The position numbers and the translations under genes were made by a program. Below the pieces are notes generated by a model, which did no database searches, was not told where the DNA came from, and worked only from the letters and a program-made list of their open reading frames with translations. From Sphingobium scionense (lineage in GTDB: Bacteria > Pseudomonadota > Alphaproteobacteria > Sphingomonadales > Sphingomonadaceae), in the NCBI RefSeq assembly GCF_014197035.1, contig NZ_JACIEU010000013.1:113276-177275 (forward strand): 64,000 bases of DNA, read 5' to 3'. The first letter of the stretch is position 1, and each line of letters opens with the position of its first letter. Below, in pieces: positions 35,544 to 44,174 of the stretch.

Positions 35544-37178
35544 CTACCGTCCAATCTTTTCCAGGCGCGATGCAAGCTGCCGCCGGGTCAGGCCCAGGTC
35601 TCGAGCTGCCTGAGCGACATTACCCCGCGCAGCTTCCGGCGCGGCTTTTATGATCATGCTCTCGACGGCTTTCAGCCCTTCCCCGTTCTGTCGCAGCAGT
35701 CCGAGCAAGTGACCTATCGACTGAGCCTTTTCTCCACCAACCTCGGCACCAGACACCCGTCCATCGTTGGTCAAGGCCAGACCGACCCTGATACACGCGC
35801 GATCCGAGCCGAGGAACAGGTGCCGAAGGTCGATCGCCTCGCCATCGTTCACCAGCAACACAGCGCGTTCCACCATTCGTTCGAGTTCCCTGACATTGCC
35901 GGGGTATTCATGCATCAGCAGGGCATTGATCGATCTCGCCGTGAATCCGGCGACCTTGCGCCGATGACGCTGTGCGTACTTCGCGCGGAAGTGTTCCATC
36001 AAGCCGGGAATGTCCTCGCGGCGCTGGCGCAAGGGAGGAACCTGGATCGGCAAGGTTGCGAGCCGGAAGAACAGATCGGCGCGGAAATGGCCTGCTTCCA
36101 TTGCCGTTTCCAGGTCGATGTTGGACGCCGCGAGCAACCTCACATCGACCCTCGTGGTCCTGGTATCGCCGACTCTCTCGAATTCGCCCTCCTGAATGAC
36201 CCGCAGAACCTTGCTCTGGGCCAGCGGGGACAGCATCGAGATTTCGTCAAGGAACAGTGTGCCGCCATGCGCCAGCTCGAACCGTCCCGGGCGGCTTGCC
36301 ACCGCGCCCGTGTAGGCACCCTTTGCCACGCCAAACAGTTCCGCCTCGATCAGCCCTTCGGGTATGGCGGCACAGTTGAGCGCCACGAACGGCGCGTCCT
36401 TTCGGAGACTGGCGCGATGCGCCATCTTGGCGAACACTTCCTTGCCGACGCCGGTCTCGCCCAGGAACAGTAGGCTGGCATCGGTCCCGGCGGCGCGTTC
36501 AATCATGTTCCGGACGGCGTGATACCCGGCTGAAACGCCGGGGACGAATTCGTGCCGATCGGCCTGCGAGTTCGCCAACATCTGCGGCGGCACCGATTTC
36601 TCGACGTCGTCGAGTTCAGGCCATTCCGCTTCCGGCTTGGCGTGCAGCAGACAGGCGCCGTCTCCCATCCCCTGGCATTCGATCTCCCGCATGACGATCG
36701 GCTGGCCCGCGAAGGAACTGGCAAAGCCGCTCGCAAAGCCGGTTTGCAACCAGCAGACCGAATCGGCGCTGACGCCATCCGTTGCCAGATGGACCGCGGC
36801 CTCGATCGAATCGTGGACGACAAAGCTGCCGTGGAAATGGCCGCTCGCCGAATCGCTGTCCAAGGTCTCAATCTCGGTCCAGCCAAACCCGGTCAGCGCA
36901 TGGGCCTGGGGCCCAACCGCAAAGGCTTCGAGAAACCCGCGATCGGGGCGCAGTTCCTTCGCCTCGACCGCGCACCTCGCGCCTTCCGCAAAGCCCATGT
37001 CCCAGAACAGGCGTCGCGCCCGCGCCAGTCCGAGTTGCACCACCAGCTGGCTGCGCAGCGTGGTCAGCGCCGATTGGCTCAAAAGCACGCATCGTTCGCT
37101 GTCGCGCCAGATGCGGCCCTGCTCGGGCGAAAAGCGCAAGCGTTTGGTAAGGTCGGCGTAGCCGGGAAGCTGTTTCAT
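35544..37178 (-). CDS. xylR: Sigma-54-dependent aromatic-responsive activator (XylR/DmpR family)
   Basis: The protein of about 544 residues has the XylR_N sensor domain, a V4R domain (about 142-182, [20 protein letters not shown]), an AAA+ domain with Walker A GETGVGKE (about 240), GAYTGA (about 287, a form of the sigma-54-contact motif GAFTGA) and Walker B FLDEIS, and a C-terminal Fis-type HTH ([20 protein letters not shown]). XylR-type proteins bind aromatics directly and activate -24/-12 promoters. The ATG at 37178 is chosen with AAGGA upstream. It is divergent from the oxygenase-xylMA operon. Confidence 0.9.
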   Translation of the reverse strand: MKQLPGYADLTKRLRFSPEQGRIWRDSERCVLLSQSALTTLRSQLVVQLGLARARRLFWDMGFAEGARCAVEAKELRPDRGFLEAFAVGPQAHALTGFGWTEIETLDSDSASGHFHGSFVVHDSIEAAVHLATDGVSADSVCWLQTGFASGFASSFAGQPIVMREIECQGMGDGACLLHAKPEAEWPELDDVEKSVPPQMLANSQADRHEFVPGVSAGYHAVRNMIERAAGTDASLLFLGETGVGKEVFAKMAHRASLRKDAPFVALNCAAIPEGLIEAELFGVAKGAYTGAVASRPGRFELAHGGTLFLDEISMLSPLAQSKVLRVIQEGEFERVGDTRTTRVDVRLLAASNIDLETAMEAGHFRADLFFRLATLPIQVPPLRQRREDIPGLMEHFRAKYAQRHRRKVAGFTARSINALLMHEYPGNVRELERMVERAVLLVNDGEAIDLRHLFLGSDRACIRVGLALTNDGRVSGAEVGGEKAQSIGHLLGLLRQNGEGLKAVESMIIKAAPEAARGNVAQAARDLGLTRRQLASRLEKIGR

Positions 37179-37221
37179 CGCCATCCTTTTTACCAAAATG
37201 TCAATCCTGCACCACGATTTT

Positions 37222-37238
37222 CTGAACAATTGACGCAA
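37222..37238 (+). promoter_or_regulatory. Candidate XylR-type upstream activator site
   Basis: CTGAACAATTGACGCAA closely matches the XylR/DmpR site consensus TTGANCAATTGATCAA. It lies about 90 bp upstream of the -24 element of the adjacent sigma-54 promoter, a usual distance, and between that promoter and the activator gene. Confidence 0.6.
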
Positions 37239-37309
37239 ATGACAATCCCTGAAAGCAATCGAGCGTGAGCCGATCCCCCTTATCGAGCATGTTTGCGCCA
37301 TTTTTCACC

Positions 37310-37327
37310 TTGGCATGATCTTTGCTT
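37310..37327 (+). promoter_or_regulatory. Sigma-54 (-24/-12) promoter
   Basis: TTGGCATGATCTTTGCTT has GG at 37312-37313 and GC at 37324-37325, separated by exactly 10 bp, and fits the TGGCAC-N5-TTGC consensus well. The first gene of the oxygenase-xylMA operon starts 70 bp downstream. The neighbouring gene is a sigma-54 activator, which supports the call. Confidence 0.8.
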
Positions 37328-37395
37328 TATCCATGGCTACGTGGAACCGCCCGCTCCAAGCCGGGAGGTCCAACGGAGGAGAGGAGAAGGCCAAT

Positions 37396-38742
37396 ATGGA
37401 TGTTGCAGATCTGGTCGATACGAGCACAGGCCGCCAATCACGCTCGATCTATTCCAGCGAGCCCATCTACCGCCAGGAGCTTGAGCGCGTCTTTGGCCGA
37501 TGCTGGCTGTTCCTTGCCCACACCAGCCAGATTCCGCAGCCCAACGACTTCTTCCGCACCTACATGGGCGAAGACGACGTCATCGTCATCCGGCAGAAGG
37601 ACGGCTCGGTAAAGGCCTTCCTCAACACCTGCACTCACCGCGGCAACCGCATCTGCCGCGCCGATCGCGGCAATGCCCGGTCCTTCACCTGCAACTACCA
37701 CGGCTGGTCGTTCGCCCCAGATGGCGCGCTGGCAGGCGTGCCGCTCGAAAACGAGGCCTATTTCGGCGAACTCGACCGCAGCAAGTTCGGGCTCGTGCCG
37801 GTGGCGCAGGTCGCCGAATACAAGGGATTGATCTTCGGCAATTTCGATCCCGCCGCGCCGTCGCTCGAAGACTATCTCGGCGACGCCAAATTCTATCTCG
37901 ACGTCTGGCTCGATGCTCTGCCCGGCGGCACCTCGCTGGTTGGCGAAACCCAGAAGATGGTCTTGAACACCAACTGGAAGCTGCCGGTCGAAAATGTCTG
38001 CGGCGATGGCTATCACCTGGGCTGGGCCCATGCCGGGGCGATGATGGCGGTGCAGTCGATGGACCTGTCCGGCCTCAGCGTCGGCAATTCCAGCGCCAAC
38101 CTCGAAGGCGGGCTGTCGGTAGCCGGGCTCAACGGCCACATGGCGCTGACGTTTCTCGACGGCGTGTCCGGCTATGCTTTCTACCCCGATCCGAAGCCGA
38201 TGCTCGACTATCTGGAGGCCAACCGGCCGACCGCGATCGAGCGGCTCGGCAAGACCCGCGGCGAACAGCTGTGGGGCTCTCAGATCAACATCACGATCTT
38301 TCCCAACCTCCAGTTCCTGCCCGGCCTCAACTGGTTCAGGGTCTACCATCCCAAGGGACCGGGCCAGATCGAGCAATGGACCTGGGCCATGGTCGAAAAC
38401 GACATGCCCGAAGAGATCAAGGCGACAATCCTCGACAACCAGTGCCTGACCTTCGGGCTGGCCGGCCTGTTCGACAACGACGATGGCGACAACCTTGCCG
38501 CCTGCACCGAACAGTCGCGCGGCTGGCGCACTTCGCAGATGGATGTCTACACCAACATGGCGCTGGGCCGCTCCGGCGCGCGCGAAGGCTTTCCGGGCGA
38601 CATTGCCGCCGGCCTGGTCAGCGAACACAATCAGCGCTACTTCTACCGCCGCTGGCAAGAACACATGCAGGCCTCGAGCTGGAGCGACGTTCCCGCCTAC
38701 AATCTCAATTCGCTGGCATCGCGGGAGGCCGTCGATGCTTGA
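37396..38742 (+). CDS. Rieske dioxygenase alpha subunit, biphenyl/naphthalene type, first copy
   Basis: This 448-residue protein has Rieske ligands Cys79, His81, Cys99 and His102 (CTHRG, CNYHGW) and the catalytic iron site in VENVCGDGYHLGWAH (Asp204, His207, His212). Its size and the GDGYHLGWAH motif match the biphenyl/naphthalene/PAH dioxygenases, which form cis-dihydrodiols. The ATG at 37396 follows GGAGAAGG; the longer frame would overlap the sigma-54 promoter. It is the first gene of the operon and overlaps its beta subunit by eight bases. The exact substrate is not readable. Confidence 0.87.
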   Translation: MDVADLVDTSTGRQSRSIYSSEPIYRQELERVFGRCWLFLAHTSQIPQPNDFFRTYMGEDDVIVIRQKDGSVKAFLNTCTHRGNRICRADRGNARSFTCNYHGWSFAPDGALAGVPLENEAYFGELDRSKFGLVPVAQVAEYKGLIFGNFDPAAPSLEDYLGDAKFYLDVWLDALPGGTSLVGETQKMVLNTNWKLPVENVCGDGYHLGWAHAGAMMAVQSMDLSGLSVGNSSANLEGGLSVAGLNGHMALTFLDGVSGYAFYPDPKPMLDYLEANRPTAIERLGKTRGEQLWGSQINITIFPNLQFLPGLNWFRVYHPKGPGQIEQWTWAMVENDMPEEIKATILDNQCLTFGLAGLFDNDDGDNLAACTEQSRGWRTSQMDVYTNMALGRSGAREGFPGDIAAGLVSEHNQRYFYRRWQEHMQASSWSDVPAYNLNSLASREAVDA

Positions 38743-39262
38743 CGTACGCCCCCAACCCGCCCTGCATGACACGGTAACCGCCCTTACCCAGCGCCTCTTC
38801 CATGAGGCGCGGCTGCTCGACGACGAGCGCTTCGAGGAGTGGCTGGAGTTGCTGTGCGAGGACGTGTCCTACCATATGGCGCTCAAGAGCCGTCGCTTCC
38901 GGGCCGATCGTTCCGCCCCGATCGCGGTCGGCGCGGGGAATGTCTTCAACGACAATCTCGCCCGGCTGAAGCTGCGGATCGATCGCCTGCGCTCCGGCTT
39001 TGTCTGGGCTGAGGATCCGCCGAACTTCGTGCGCCGGGTGGTCTCGAACGTCGAGGTTTTGGACGCGGACGAGCCGAACGAAGCGGTGGTTCATTCGGTG
39101 GTGGTGATCCACCGGAACCGGATCGACGGGCAGACCCGGTTGCTCACCGCCGGACGCACGGATCGCTGGCGCAAGGGGGGCGAAAGCTGGCTTCTCGCTG
39201 CGCGCGAAATCGCGCTCGACCATTCGGTGCTGCCCGACAGCAACGTCAACGTATTTTTCTAG
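38735..39262 (+). CDS. Ring-hydroxylating dioxygenase beta subunit, first copy
   Basis: The 175-residue beta subunit shows LFHEARLLDDERFEEWLELL, EDVSYHMALKSRRFR and WAEDPPNFVRRVVSNVEVLD, as in biphenyl-type small subunits, and ends SNVNVFF. The start overlaps the alpha gene's end, with GGGAGG upstream. It completes the first alpha/beta pair of the sigma-54-driven operon. Confidence 0.88.
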   Translation: MLDVRPQPALHDTVTALTQRLFHEARLLDDERFEEWLELLCEDVSYHMALKSRRFRADRSAPIAVGAGNVFNDNLARLKLRIDRLRSGFVWAEDPPNFVRRVVSNVEVLDADEPNEAVVHSVVVIHRNRIDGQTRLLTAGRTDRWRKGGESWLLAAREIALDHSVLPDSNVNVFF

Positions 39263-39287
39263 ATCAATACAACGGGAGACGATGACC

Positions 39288-40655
39288 ATGCGTTTGGAAC
39301 GGATCGGCCGTGAGCCGGAATTTTCGCGTTACATGGACCTCAAGGAAGGCTGGCTCGACCGCCGCATCTTCAGCGACGCGGAAATCTACGAGGAGGAACT
39401 GTACCGCATCTTCGCGCGATCCTGGCTGTTTGTCGCCCATGAAAGCCAGCTGCCCAAGGCCGGCGATTTCCTGACCACGCACATGGGCGAGGACGCGGTG
39501 ATCGTCACCCGTCAGCCCGATGGCTCGATCAAGGTCTACCTCAATTCCTGCCCGCATCGCGGCAACAAGGTCTGCTTCGCGGATGCCGGCAACACCCGCC
39601 GGTTCGTCTGCAATTATCACGGCTGGGCCTTCAACACCGCCGGAGAACTGCAGGGCATGCACGAGGAATACTGCTACGACGAAGGCGACATCGACCGCAA
39701 GAAGAACGGACTGCGGCAGGTCGCCCGGGTCGGCAGCTACAAGGGGCTGGTGTTCGCCACCTTTGCCGAGGACGGCCCCAGCCTCGACGCCTGGCTCGGC
39801 GATTTCCGCTGGTACCTCGACATGCTGCTCGACAACGAGGAAGGCGGCACCGAACTGATTGGCGGCTGCATCAAGTCGGTGATCAGCGCAAACTGGAAGT
39901 TCGGGGTCGAGAACTTCATCGGCGATGCCTACCACGCGGGCTGGACCCACGATTCGGGCTGCCGGTCGATGAACAACGGCCAGCCCTTCCCGCCGATCGA
40001 CATGGATAATTCCTACCATGCCAGCGTCAATGGCCACGGCTGGGAATTCGGCACCGAGGGCGTGGGCGACCTGTTCCTGCTCGGCCGCCCCAAGGTGATG
40101 GAATATTACGAGAAGATCCGCCCGAAGATGGCCGATCGGCTGGGCACGATGCGCTCGCAGATCTTCGGCTCGGTGGCCTCCGCCTCGATTTTCCCGAACG
40201 TCTCGTTCCTGCCGGGCATTTCAACCTTCCGGCAATGGCAGCCCAAGGGTCCGATGCAGTTCGAGCTCAAAACCTGGGTGATCGTCAACAAGGCGATGCC
40301 CGACGACATCAAGGACGAAGTGACCAAGGGCGTGATGCAGACTTTCGGCCCCGGCGGTACATTCGAGATGGACGATGGCGAAAACTGGGAGAACTGCACC
40401 ACGGTCAACCGCGGCGTCGTCACCCGGCACGAGAAGCTGCACTACCGCTGCGGCATTGGGCGCCAGATCGATCACGATACCCTGCCCGGAATCGTCTATC
40501 GCGGCCAGTACAACGACGCCAACCAGCGCGGCTTCTACCAGCGGTGGCTGGACATGATGGAGGCCACCGATCTCGGCGCGATGCCGCCGCGGCCCGAACC
40601 CCGCCTGACCGGGGTGGCCGAAACGCGCGACCTTCCCGGCCTGTTCGCGCTTTGA
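39288..40655 (+). CDS. Rieske dioxygenase alpha subunit, biphenyl/PAH type, second copy
   Basis: The 455-residue protein has Rieske ligands Cys88, His90, Cys108 and His111 (CPHRG, CNYHGW) and the iron site FGVENFIGDAYHAGWTH (Asp213, His216, His221). It is related to but clearly different from the first copy, for example GDAYHAGWTH against GDGYHLGWAH. It belongs to the biphenyl/naphthalene/PAH dioxygenase group. ATGs at 39282 and 39288 share a GGGAG site; the second has better spacing. Two alphas in tandem suggest a broadened substrate range. Confidence 0.87.
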   Translation: MRLERIGREPEFSRYMDLKEGWLDRRIFSDAEIYEEELYRIFARSWLFVAHESQLPKAGDFLTTHMGEDAVIVTRQPDGSIKVYLNSCPHRGNKVCFADAGNTRRFVCNYHGWAFNTAGELQGMHEEYCYDEGDIDRKKNGLRQVARVGSYKGLVFATFAEDGPSLDAWLGDFRWYLDMLLDNEEGGTELIGGCIKSVISANWKFGVENFIGDAYHAGWTHDSGCRSMNNGQPFPPIDMDNSYHASVNGHGWEFGTEGVGDLFLLGRPKVMEYYEKIRPKMADRLGTMRSQIFGSVASASIFPNVSFLPGISTFRQWQPKGPMQFELKTWVIVNKAMPDDIKDEVTKGVMQTFGPGGTFEMDDGENWENCTTVNRGVVTRHEKLHYRCGIGRQIDHDTLPGIVYRGQYNDANQRGFYQRWLDMMEATDLGAMPPRPEPRLTGVAETRDLPGLFAL

Positions 40656-40669
40656 GAGGATATTTGACA

Positions 40670-41221
40670 ATGAACCAGACCACCACTCTCGAACGCCCCC
40701 GCACTGGCGCAACCGCTTCGCTGGAATTGACCCATGCGCTGACCCAGACGCTTTATCGCGAAGCGCGCTGCCTGGACGATGAAGACTATGTCGGCTGGGT
40801 AGCAATGCTCGCTGACGACCTGCATTATCACATGCCGGGGATCGAGACCCGCTATCGCCGCGATACGACCGATCAGGTCACCGACCTGACACGGATGGCC
40901 TATTACAACGACAGCCTCGACGAGATCAAAAAACGCCTCACGCGCCTGGAAACGGGCACGGCATGGTCGGAAGATCCGGCCACGCGCTACGCCCACATCG
41001 TCACCAATGTCGAAGTGGAACACACCGACAAGGCGGATGAGTTCAGGGTGTTCTCGAACTTCTACGCCTATCGCAACCGCAACGAACGTGACGAGGATTC
41101 GCTGATCGGCAGCCGGATCGACATCTGGCGCGAGACTGGCGGTGCCTATCAGCTGGTCAAGCGCCGGATCATCCTCAAGCACAACGTGATGCTCAGCAAG
41201 AACCTGAACATCTACCTCTAG
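40670..41221 (+). CDS. Ring-hydroxylating dioxygenase beta subunit, second copy
   Basis: The 183-residue protein has THALTQTLYREARCLDDEDY, ADDLHYHMPGIETRYRRDTT and WSEDPATRYAHIVTNVEVEH, all typical of dioxygenase small subunits, and ends SKNLNIYL. GAGAGGA precedes the ATG at 40670. It follows its alpha gene by 14 bp and precedes xylM by about 110 bp. Confidence 0.88.
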   Translation: MNQTTTLERPRTGATASLELTHALTQTLYREARCLDDEDYVGWVAMLADDLHYHMPGIETRYRRDTTDQVTDLTRMAYYNDSLDEIKKRLTRLETGTAWSEDPATRYAHIVTNVEVEHTDKADEFRVFSNFYAYRNRNERDEDSLIGSRIDIWRETGGAYQLVKRRIILKHNVMLSKNLNIYL

Positions 41222-41329
41222 TAATTCCCGGCGCGACATCGGGTGAACCCGTCTGTCGCGCCGTTCAATCAAAAGACAATCGGACGCTCCCCGCATCCGC
41301 GGGCAGGTGCCCAAAATCGGAGAGAAGCC

Positions 41330-42457
41330 ATGGATGCTCTGCGCTATTTTCTGGTCCCCGCCATGACCCTCACCGGCGTTGCGGGTTTCATCCTCGGCGG
41401 CCCGTTCGTCTGGCTTGGGCGGCCCGTTCGTCTGGCTTGGCATCGCCACCTTCGCGGTGCTGATGCTACTGGATATCGTCCTGCCGAGCGATCACAAGGC
41501 GCGCTCGCGCGGGATTGCACTGGTTGCCGATATCGCACGATTTACTTGCAATTCCCTTTGATGGTTGCACTCTATCTGGCGTTCGCGAATTCGGTGGCGA
41601 CCGGAACCAACCCGATCTGGGGAACCGATGGTTCGGCATGGCAATTGATCGGTTCGATCGCCAGCCTGGCCTGGCTGTCGGCTGTCCCGACCCTGCCAGT
41701 GGCGCACGAGCTGATGCATCGCCGCCATTGGTTCCCACGGGCCGTGGCCAAGGGCCTGAGCGCCTTTTACGGCGATCCCAACCGTGATGTTGCTCATATT
41801 GTCACCCACCACGTCCATCTTGACACCGCGAAGGACAGCGACACCCCGCTACGCGGACAAACGATATACAGCTTCGTGTTCCAGGCGACCTGGGGTTCGT
41901 ACAAGGACACTTGGGAAAAGCAGGGCGAAATCCTGTCGCGTCTCGGACATTCGCCGTGGAGCTGGCGCAATGTCATGTGGCTCCAGCTGGTGCTGGTCGG
42001 CGCGATCATCCTGGGGGTTGCCGCGGCGGCAGGGCCGATCGCCGGATTCGCTACTGTTGGCGCAATGTTCTTTGCCAAGATGTTCGTCGAAGGCTTCAAT
42101 TATTTCCAGCACTATGGCCTGCTGCGCGTGGAAGGCGATCCCATCGCGAAACACCACGCCTGGAACCATCTTGGCATGATCGTGCGTCCGATAGGCGTGG
42201 AAATTACCAACCACATCAACCACCATCTCGACGGCCACATTCCCTTCTACGAACTTCAGCCCGAGCCGAAGGCGCCGCAGATGCCTTCGCTGTTCCTTTG
42301 CTTCCTGTGCGGCCTTGTCCCGCCCGTCTGGCACCGGTTCATCGCGCAGCCGAGGTTGAAGGACTGGGATCTACATTTCGCTTCGCCAAGCGAGCGCAAA
42401 CTAGCGATGGCGGCGAACACACAGACTGGTTGGCCCGCTTGGGCCACCACCGACTGA
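41330..42457 (+). CDS. xylM: Xylene monooxygenase hydroxylase (XylM), with an internal out-of-frame segment
   Basis: The 375-residue frame matches XylM/AlkB membrane diiron hydroxylases. The His boxes are intact: AHELMHRRHW, HIVTHHVHLD, and NHINHHLDGH near the C-terminus. XylM oxidises methyl groups of toluene and xylenes using electrons from XylA. Residues 31-71, however, are not XylM-like: a 22-bp tandem duplication (41397-41440) shifts the frame and two extra T's near 41541 restore it. The out-of-frame track reads IATFAVLMLLDIVLPSDHKA, the lost second membrane helix. The replacement is highly charged, so activity is doubtful. Confidence 0.88.
   Translation: MDALRYFLVPAMTLTGVAGFILGGPFVWLGRPVRLAWHRHLRGADATGYRPAERSQGALARDCTGCRYRTIYLQFPLMVALYLAFANSVATGTNPIWGTDGSAWQLIGSIASLAWLSAVPTLPVAHELMHRRHWFPRAVAKGLSAFYGDPNRDVAHIVTHHVHLDTAKDSDTPLRGQTIYSFVFQATWGSYKDTWEKQGEILSRLGHSPWSWRNVMWLQLVLVGAIILGVAAAAGPIAGFATVGAMFFAKMFVEGFNYFQHYGLLRVEGDPIAKHHAWNHLGMIVRPIGVEITNHINHHLDGHIPFYELQPEPKAPQMPSLFLCFLCGLVPPVWHRFIAQPRLKDWDLHFASPSERKLAMAANTQTGWPAWATTD
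41397..41440 (+). repeat. 22-bp perfect tandem duplication inside xylM
   Basis: The unit at 41397-41418, starting GCGGCCCGTTCG and ending CTGGCTTGG, is repeated exactly at 41419-41440. Twenty-two is not a multiple of three, so it changes the reading frame of xylM. Confidence 0.95.
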
Positions 42458-42580
42458 CGGTTCCACCCGCATGGGGGTTTTCCTCTCCGATTGCCCCCAT
42501 GTAACCTTGGCGGGTCCCTTTAACGGGGATCCCGCTTCTTTTTCACAATTTCTTCATGTCCATGCAAGGCGACCCATGCA

Positions 42581-43621
42581 ATGTTCTCAATTCTCAAGAA
42601 GCAGCGATCAAGCAAGGTCAGTATTGCCGGAGAACCGGCAATCCTGGAGATCCCACGAGGCAAAACGCTGCTTGAAGCGATGCTGGCAGAGGGGCTGGCC
42701 ATGCCGCACGACTGCAAGGTCGGTTCATGCGGCACTTGCCGGTTCAAACTGATGGACGGCAAGATCGGGGAACTGAGTCCTTCGGCCCTGGTTCTCGAAC
42801 GCGATGCGCTTTCACAAGGGTACCGCCTGGCATGCCAGGCGATGCCGCGCTCGGACCTGGTCATCGCACTTGATGCCCCTTTATCCCGCCAGCAGGCTGT
42901 GGAAAGTTTCACTGCGACCATCGTTGCCACGTCCCGGCTTTGCCCGGACATCATCAATCTTGTCGTCAAAATCGATCGCCCGATGCAGTTCTCGCCGGGC
43001 CAATATGCCGACCTCACGGGACCGGGCATGGCCGAACCGCGCAGCTATTCCTTCGCATTCGCCCCCGAACGAGGAGAGGCACAGCGGCTCGAATTCCATG
43101 TCCGGCACGTCCCCGGCGGCCTCTTCACCGATTGGCTGTTCGGTGAAGATCGCATTGGCCAGACGCTTGATCTCTCAGGTCCCTTTGGTCAATTTCGCCT
43201 CAATGACAGCTCAGCGCCGATGCTGTGCCTGGCAGGCGGCAGCGGCCTTGCCCCGATCATGGCGATCTTGCAGCAAGCCCAGTCCATGGGTGCGAACCGT
43301 CCGGTAACCCTGCTCTACGGGGCCCGGACCCGCCAACACCTCTATTGTCTGGACGAGATCGAAGCGCTTAGCGCGGCCTGGGATGCGCCCTTCGAATTTG
43401 TTCCGGTACTTTCGGAAGAGGATGCGGGCAGCGACTGGACCGGGGGCCGAGGGTTGGTCACCGAGCCGATCGCACGGCTTCCCGGCCTGACCCGCACCGA
43501 GGCTTATTTGTGCGGACCTCCAGCCATGATCGACGCCGCCGAAGCCCAGCTTATACAACACGGCGTGTTGCCGGAAATGATCGCCGCGGATCGCTTTCTC
43601 GACAAGAGCACGATGCGCTGA
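42581..43621 (+). CDS. xylA: Xylene monooxygenase electron-transfer component (XylA)
   Basis: The 346-residue protein combines a plant-type [2Fe-2S] ferredoxin domain (Cys45, Cys50, Cys53 in HDCKVGSCGTC, Cys85 in ACQAM) with an FAD domain (RSYSFAFAP) and an NAD domain (LCLAGGSGLAPIMAIL, YLCGPPAMIDAA). It passes electrons from NADH to XylM. It lies 124 bp after xylM and is the last gene of the plus-strand operon. The gene looks intact, unlike xylM. Confidence 0.92.
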   Translation: MFSILKKQRSSKVSIAGEPAILEIPRGKTLLEAMLAEGLAMPHDCKVGSCGTCRFKLMDGKIGELSPSALVLERDALSQGYRLACQAMPRSDLVIALDAPLSRQQAVESFTATIVATSRLCPDIINLVVKIDRPMQFSPGQYADLTGPGMAEPRSYSFAFAPERGEAQRLEFHVRHVPGGLFTDWLFGEDRIGQTLDLSGPFGQFRLNDSSAPMLCLAGGSGLAPIMAILQQAQSMGANRPVTLLYGARTRQHLYCLDEIEALSAAWDAPFEFVPVLSEEDAGSDWTGGRGLVTEPIARLPGLTRTEAYLCGPPAMIDAAEAQLIQHGVLPEMIAADRFLDKSTMR

Positions 43622-43667
43622 ACCCCGGACTTCGGATGCGGTTCGAAGATTGAACGGATCCGTTCCT

Positions 43668-43703
43668 GGCCTCGGTCCGATACGCCGGAACCGGACCGAG
43701 GCC
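43668..43703. terminator. Strong hairpin between convergent operons
   Basis: GGCCTCGGTCCG (43668-43679) pairs perfectly with CGGACCGAGGCC (43692-43703) around a 12-base loop. It lies between the end of xylA and the end of the convergent orf126 and could stop both transcripts. No U-tract follows on the plus strand. Confidence 0.65.
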
Positions 43704-43721
43704 GGCCCGGGCGCGCAGTGC

Positions 43722-44102
43722 TCAGTTGTCGACCAGAACCATCTTTCGCACCATGTCCTGAACATCCACTTTTGCCTTGTTGTCCAGCAGCACAGCAACC
43801 CGGTTGAGGGTCGCGATCACCGAGGTGTACTGGCCATGCGCGTAATAGGCATCGATCGGGTAGACGACTGTCTTGTCGACCGGCGCCCGCTGGTAGCTGA
43901 GCTGGCCGATGCCATAGATCGCAAGCCCGCCTGCTTCGGCATGCCCCATCATGCGTTCGGCCCGATCCCGAGTGATATCGCCGCCGAATTCGACCAGTTC
44001 CGGCGGAGCAATCGTTGGTCCCACATGGGTTGGCTTCCACCGCGCGGCGCCGATCACACCCGCCACGTTCAGCAGTTCCTTGAACTCGAATTTTTCGGCC
44101 AT
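43722..44102 (-). CDS. Conserved-looking protein of unknown function at the end of the xyl operon
   Basis: The 126-residue soluble protein begins MAEKFEFKELLNVAGVIGAA and contains WKPTHVGPTIAPPELVEFGG and YPIDAYYAHGQYTSVIATLN. It has no signal peptide or membrane helix. GGAGG precedes the ATG. It is the last gene of the meta-cleavage operon, 70 bp after bphB. I do not recognise a family. Its position suggests a role in aromatic metabolism, but no function is assigned. Confidence 0.7.
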   Translation of the reverse strand: MAEKFEFKELLNVAGVIGAARWKPTHVGPTIAPPELVEFGGDITRDRAERMMGHAEAGGLAIYGIGQLSYQRAPVDKTVVYPIDAYYAHGQYTSVIATLNRVAVLLDNKAKVDVQDMVRKMVLVDN

Positions 44103-44174
44103 GGTTCTCGATCCTCCACATTCGGATACAGGGTGTCGTTCCTGCGGTGTTTGCCGTCTGGCCGAACCAGCGGA

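Noticed and set aside
37438..38772. Long minus-strand frame opposite the first dioxygenase alpha gene
   Set aside because: It mirrors a well-supported Rieske alpha gene. Long antisense frames are common in GC-rich genes, and the translation has no recognisable motif.
43722..44102. Assignment of orf126 to the GlcG/HbpS family
   Set aside because: It is in the same operon as a real GlcG-like gene, but the Gly-rich GIAMFGGG core and IGVSGG segment are missing.
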